From Okeanomitos corallinicola TIOX110 (lineage in GTDB: Bacteria; Cyanobacteriota; Cyanobacteriia; Cyanobacteriales; Nostocaceae): 64,000 nt of DNA. Below the pieces are notes generated by a model that was not told where the DNA came from, searched no databases, and saw only the letters and a program-made list of their open reading frames with translations. The stretch is from the NCBI RefSeq assembly GCF_038050375.1, contig NZ_CP150886.1, positions 4,753,318 to 4,817,317 of the forward strand, written 5' to 3'. Every line of letters starts with the position of its first letter. Position 1 is the stretch's first letter. A program made the translations under genes and the position numbers. Below, in pieces: positions 60,320 to 64,000 of the stretch.

Positions 60320-62098
60320 ATGAAAAGCATGAAAATGAATCCAGTTAAATTATCCAAATTATCAAAATCAGTATCCCCAAAAATACAGAAAATACCACAA
60401 TTTTTTTTCGGTACAGAACCAGATGAAAACAGCAGTAGTGAGCAATTTCTCCTGAGTATGTATGATTCTGTGCAGACATCAATATTTATTGTGGATGTTT
60501 TAGAAGATGGTGATTTTTGTTATTTAGCTATTAACCCTACCCATGAAAGATGGTTAGGTATTTCTTCAGAAGAATTGCGAGGTAAAAAACCAGAAGATAT
60601 ACTTCCCCCTGTAGATGCGGCAAAAGTGCGTCACCATTACAGTGAATGTGTGCAGTTTGGGAAAACAATTTCCTATAAACAATGTTTGCAATTCCAAGGT
60701 GTAAATACTTGCTGGAGTACAACTTTAACACCATTAAAAAATACAGAATTTAGAATTTACAGATTAATTGGTACTAGCACTAATATCACACACTCGAAGT
60801 TAGCAGAACCAGTAGAATTACAAAAGCAGGTTCAATATTTAAAAGAACAAATAGAACTACAAAAGCAACATTATACATTACAGTTACAGCAAATAAAACA
60901 ATCTCATGATTTAGTCAGAAGAATTACAGAACAAATTCGTGATCAGGTAGATATTAATCAATTGTTGCAAACAACTGTTGATGAATTATCAAATTTATTA
61001 AATCTAGAACGATGTCAAATCGAACTTTATAATCATAATCAAACTTTAGCTACAGTTAGCTATGAATATAATCCTCAATTATTTTATTCCCAGGAATCCA
61101 CTAGACAGGTTGCAGAATTTCCAGAAATTTATCAAGCACTATTACAAAAACAGCCATTACAATCAGTGGAAATTGTACCTAGAAATAATTTACAAATACA
61201 AATTATTTCCCAACTAGGTTATCCCATTTTTGATGCACAGGGAAGTTTAGGTAATATTTGGTTAATTAAATCTACAGAGGAAAAGTTTAATGATTTAGAA
61301 GTTTCTTTAGTTCAGGAAGTAGCTAATGAATTTGCGATCGCCATTAGACAGTCCCAACTTCAGGAAAAAACCAAATCACAACTCAAAGAATTAGAAAAAA
61401 GAGAAAGACGGAAAAATGAGTTTTTAAAAACCCTTTCTCAAGAACTGCGAACTCCAGTTACTAATATTAATCTTGCTGCTCAAACGCTAGAAAACCTACT
61501 CACATCATCAGGTATTCTGGATCTAGAATTAGTACCCCAACTTTTACAGATTTTACAGAACGAATGTGGAAGAGAAAGTAAATTAATTAATGATTTGCTG
61601 ACATTGACATATTTAAAAATTGAACCAGAACCACCAACATTAATCCCAATTGACTTAAAAAATTGGCTAACTTCTATTGTCGAGTCTTTTCGGGATGTAG
61701 CATATTTTCAAAAGCAAAATTTAAGTTTAAATATTCCTACAAAACTACCAGATTTAGAAACTGATATTACTGATTTTGAGCGCATTTTCAGTGAATTAAT
61801 TAATCATGCTTGTCAGTGTACTCCCCCTGGTAAATCAATTACTTTGTCTGTTACATCAGTTGAAAAAGAGGTGAAGTTACAACTCAGTTACACAGGTGTA
61901 GAAATTCCCCACCATGAACTAGGACAAGTTTTTCAACCATTTTACCGCTTTACTAAAAACGAACCTTGGAAAAATAGCGATTCTGGATTAGAGTTAGCTT
62001 TGGTTAAGGAAATGGTAAACAGATTAAATGGGAAAATTGTGGTTCAATGTATTGATCAAAAAATCACTTTTACTATTACATTCCCAAAAGATGTTTAA
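60320..62098 (+). CDS. PAS-GAF sensor histidine kinase, degenerate kinase core
   Basis: A 592-residue soluble protein. A PAS domain (residues ~45-155: SIFIVDVLEDGDFCYLAINP, ERWLGISSEEL) is followed by a coiled-coil (165-205), a GAF domain (~210-345: QLLQTTVDELSNLLNLERCQ, VANEFAIAIRQSQLQ), then HisKA and HATPase regions. The dimerisation helix reads FLKTLSQELRTPVTN, where the phospho-accepting His of SHELRTP is Gln374. The G1 box is YTGVEIP (not D-x-G-x-G) and G2 is SGLELAL (not GLGL). It therefore probably cannot autophosphorylate. The PAS and GAF domains may still bind ligands. Confidence 0.85.
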   Translation: MKSMKMNPVKLSKLSKSVSPKIQKIPQFFFGTEPDENSSSEQFLLSMYDSVQTSIFIVDVLEDGDFCYLAINPTHERWLGISSEELRGKKPEDILPPVDAAKVRHHYSECVQFGKTISYKQCLQFQGVNTCWSTTLTPLKNTEFRIYRLIGTSTNITHSKLAEPVELQKQVQYLKEQIELQKQHYTLQLQQIKQSHDLVRRITEQIRDQVDINQLLQTTVDELSNLLNLERCQIELYNHNQTLATVSYEYNPQLFYSQESTRQVAEFPEIYQALLQKQPLQSVEIVPRNNLQIQIISQLGYPIFDAQGSLGNIWLIKSTEEKFNDLEVSLVQEVANEFAIAIRQSQLQEKTKSQLKELEKRERRKNEFLKTLSQELRTPVTNINLAAQTLENLLTSSGILDLELVPQLLQILQNECGRESKLINDLLTLTYLKIEPEPPTLIPIDLKNWLTSIVESFRDVAYFQKQNLSLNIPTKLPDLETDITDFERIFSELINHACQCTPPGKSITLSVTSVEKEVKLQLSYTGVEIPHHELGQVFQPFYRFTKNEPWKNSDSGLELALVKEMVNRLNGKIVVQCIDQKITFTITFPKDV

Positions 62099-62157
62099 AA
62101 ACCGTAGCTATATAAAGTGATAGGTTTGGATTTGAGGTGGAAATATTTTGTTGCTAA

Positions 62158-62322
62158 TTTTCAACTCCAGCAGAAGCATCACCCCAGTTTTACAGTCAAT
62201 TAGAAAAGCAATTAAATGGTGCTAATCTTCAGAAGTATACTGAGTTTAGTAGAGACAAAAAACCAAGCAACGACAATCTCACAACTACTTTTAATGTTAT
62301 CCACCTATTTCTAAATTTCTGA
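62158..62322 (+). pseudogene. Protein-like fragment, unknown
   Basis: Frame: STPAEASPQFYSQLEKQLNG, then ANLQKYTEFSRDKKPSNDNL, with a stop just upstream and no start codon. The first ~40 residues look like a genuine protein C-terminus. It overlaps the 3' end of the lipoprotein gene on the opposite strand. A low-confidence remnant. Confidence 0.25.
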
Positions 62323-62947
62323 AAATTAAATCTTCTCTTGCTGAAAATCCATCTACATATTCTATTGGTAAATGGGTAATTACATAAAATACTTTACCCT
62401 TTTCTGCTCCAATATAAATATCACCAACAATATCTTTACCTTTACTAAAAGCAATCTTTTCTTTTACCCAGGGATAGGTTAATTTATTATTACGATTTAC
62501 TATTTTCCATTTATTACTAGCAATTAAACCATTCTCACCATTAATAAAATTTTTGACTGCTTCTATATTTTGTAATTGCTCTGGAAAGACGATTTTAAGA
62601 TAAGCATCTTCATTTTTCACCCCCCCAAAGTTAACAATAAATTTCACTTCTTTTTGCTGTGCTGAAGTTTCAGTTGCTACTACAAAATCTTCTGGGGGAA
62701 AGTAGGTACTGAATAAATTTTTGTCTTCGTATAATTTCAAGTCAATAGAATTTTTTTCCCCTTCCACAAGGATTGTAGCTGTTTTACTAGGAGGTTTTTG
62801 TGATGATTTGCTATCAATAACTACTGTTTTATCTTCAGTAATTACTCTATTGTCTGACGTAGCTTTTTGTTGAGATTCAGAATTACAAGCAGTAACAGAA
62901 ATTAGTAAAGTGACAACTGATATTAATTTGATAAATTGAATATTCAT
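62297..62947 (-). CDS. Hypothetical lipoprotein
   Basis: A 216-residue protein with an N-terminal lipobox: IKLISVVTLLISVTAC (cleavage before Cys21), then a Ser/Thr/Lys-rich spacer (residues ~22-55). Residues ~60-216 form an alpha/beta domain with repeated ENLFSTYFPPEDFV, KVFYVITHLPIEYVDGFSAR, and EDLIFRNLEIGG at the C-terminus. I do not recognise a domain; it is likely a membrane-attached periplasmic or outer-membrane lipoprotein. Confidence 0.72.
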   Translation of the reverse strand: MNIQFIKLISVVTLLISVTACNSESQQKATSDNRVITEDKTVVIDSKSSQKPPSKTATILVEGEKNSIDLKLYEDKNLFSTYFPPEDFVVATETSAQQKEVKFIVNFGGVKNEDAYLKIVFPEQLQNIEAVKNFINGENGLIASNKWKIVNRNNKLTYPWVKEKIAFSKGKDIVGDIYIGAEKGKVFYVITHLPIEYVDGFSAREDLIFRNLEIGG

Positions 62948-63480
62948 GTTTTGGTAGACGTATTATTTTTTTACTACAATTTTTCTCTGTTTAACACAAA
63001 AGTGTTATGCGATTAACCATCAAGATGATTTACTTTTACTGATTTTATAAAGTGAACATTCTCTACACTAATTTATGACAAAAAAAGTGATTAAACTCCC
63101 TGATAAATATGATTATAATCACAATTTTCTATGATTAAGATCCTCCTACAATAATTGGCATATTGGCATAATTAGGAATATCTAAACTCTAGCCGAGTCA
63201 TTAATAGGGAACACAACTAACGGCCGACAGCCTACTGTCGGTTTTTTGTTATTTAAAAAATTATTCAATTCACAATTAGTATCTACACATAAGATATCCC
63301 CACAACTTATTAATAACTTGACATATATTTTGCCATAGCCACTACTAAGCGTGGGGAAATTATGATCAAATGAAGAATCTTATCGGTAGTATTAAGTGAA
63401 TTATCTGCCTCTAGGGCGATCGCTAATTTTTCACTTTAGTTTGCTGTAATTCTACTAATCGAATTACCACAAATCTCAGA
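62948..63480. other. apcD downstream region with candidate small RNA
   Basis: A 533-base spacer. It holds a plus-strand terminator without an annotated gene upstream (63224-63247, listed separately), which suggests a small RNA. The DNA next to apcD (63248-63480) contains one HIP1 octamer (63417-63424) and no gene. Confidence 0.45.
63126..63247 (+). ncRNA. Candidate small RNA ending in an orphan terminator
   Basis: CCGACAG-ccta-CTGTCGG (63224-63241) followed by TTTTTT is a clear intrinsic terminator on the plus strand, but no plus-strand gene is upstream within 1.1 kb. A TATAAT -10 (63114-63119), with a TTAAAC 17 bases before it, would start a transcript near 63126, about 120 nt long. No known family is recognised. 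The promoter is weak evidence in AT-rich DNA. Confidence 0.4.
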
Positions 63481-63966
63481 TTAAGACATCGCTTGAATGA
63501 TGTAATTAAAGTAAGGTGCTGCTGCTGCTGCATCTTCTGCACCTAGTAAATCCAAAGATGCTTGTTTGAGACAGTTGATAGCTTCAACCATACCAGGAAC
63601 AGGAACACCCAGGGAGTTGTACATTTCCCGCACACCTATCAAACCGATTTTTTCGATAGGGCCTTTGTCACCAGCAAGTACGCCATAGGTAATCAGGCGC
63701 AGGTACCAGCCAAAGTCACGGATACATAAAGCACGTTGTTTATCTCCGTAAGCATTACCGCCAGGGGCAATAAAATCAGGGCGCTTTTGCCACAGTTTTT
63801 TGGTTGCTTCCTGAACAATCTTTTTTTCATTTTCGGATAGGGTAGCAGCGATTCTAGTCCGCTGTTCACCAGTTTTCAGAAATTCTTTGATACTTTTGAG
63901 TTCACCACTGCTAGGGTAACGCAGTTCGTCATCAGCTTGGAGAATAACTTGGCTAATTACAGTCAT
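63481..63966 (-). CDS. apcD: Allophycocyanin alpha-B subunit ApcD
   Basis: A 161-residue phycobiliprotein subunit (terminal emitter, allophycocyanin B alpha). It begins [20 protein letters not shown], with [23 protein letters not shown] and [20 protein letters not shown]. Cys in [16 protein letters not shown] attaches phycocyanobilin. The C-terminus [16 protein letters not shown] is standard. ATG 63966 fits the known start; the frame opens a few codons earlier with TTG. It transfers excitation from the phycobilisome to photosystem I/II. Confidence 0.97.
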   Translation of the reverse strand: MTVISQVILQADDELRYPSSGELKSIKEFLKTGEQRTRIAATLSENEKKIVQEATKKLWQKRPDFIAPGGNAYGDKQRALCIRDFGWYLRLITYGVLAGDKGPIEKIGLIGVREMYNSLGVPVPGMVEAINCLKQASLDLLGAEDAAAAAPYFNYIIQAMS

Positions 63967-64000
63967 GATTATGGCAGTCAAATGAAATATTATTATTTGC

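Overview
The window is chromosomal DNA of a low-GC, filamentous-type (Nostocales-like) cyanobacterium. The evidence is psbEFLJ with rubA and ycf48, apcD, psbZ, chlB, a chlorophyllide 8-vinyl reductase, a desC-desA-desB fatty-acid desaturase cluster, pipX-pipY, and about twenty copies of the octamer GCGATCGC (HIP1), which is typical of such genomes. Genes are mostly short operons or singletons on both strands, separated by AT-rich spacers that hold small repeats and gene debris.

Layout. 1-5.6 kb: the 3' part of a thioredoxin-NHL protein, a DUF952 protein, an AtzG/AtzE-like amidase pair and a CorC/HlyC-type membrane protein, then debris (a P-type ATPase scrap and a CHAT-protein scrap) and a 170-bp IS200/IS605-derived palindromic element. 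5.8-8.6 kb: proC, sepF and the pipX-pipY pair, all on the minus strand. 9.5-14.5 kb: small unknowns, nagB, a HAD phosphatase, a PsiE-like protein, a TPR protein and a cyclic-nucleotide-binding protein. 15.1-20.8 kb: a predicted beta-barrel protein followed by a secreted CHAT protease-like protein, then a large UPF0182 membrane protein. 20.8-24.0 kb: a single-chain restriction-modification enzyme that looks like M.PstI fused to R.PstI, then a Uma2 nuclease. 24.3-30.3 kb: chlB, a cassette of toxin-antitoxin genes between two 90-bp direct repeats, DUF427, a TOBE protein and DUF72. 30.7-35.6 kb: three DUF2382 (PRC-barrel) proteins, an MFS transporter and a Kir-type channel with an altered selectivity filter. 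35.7-38.0 kb: the photosystem II operon rubA-ycf48-psbE-psbF-psbL-psbJ on the minus strand. 38.0-39.5 kb: a long stretch without genes apart from an IS630-like scrap. 39.5-43.6 kb: a sucrase/ferredoxin-like protein and an accessory island (RelE/ParE toxin-antitoxin; radical SAM plus TcmP). 43.9-50.4 kb: 8-vinyl reductase, a GxxExxY gene between inverted repeats, a methionine gamma-lyase-like enzyme, and desC, desA and desB with a MITE between desC and desA. 50.5-55.0 kb: a membrane protein, a divergent proA paralogue, a zinc-ribbon membrane protein, tRNA-Gly(GCC), ribH and psbZ. 55.2-64 kb: a DHH-CBS-tRNA nucleotidyltransferase fusion, a GH10-like glycosidase, a degenerate sensor kinase, a lipoprotein and apcD.

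Most interesting items: the fused BsuBI/PstI-type restriction-modification protein; the TcmP/radical-SAM pair; a Kir channel whose filter lacks the GYG tyrosine; a ProA paralogue with valine in place of the catalytic cysteine; a histidine kinase lacking its phospho-accepting histidine and its nucleotide-binding glycine boxes; the beta-barrel/CHAT pair; and several repeat-bounded small cassettes. All calls come from reading the sequence; no database search was run.
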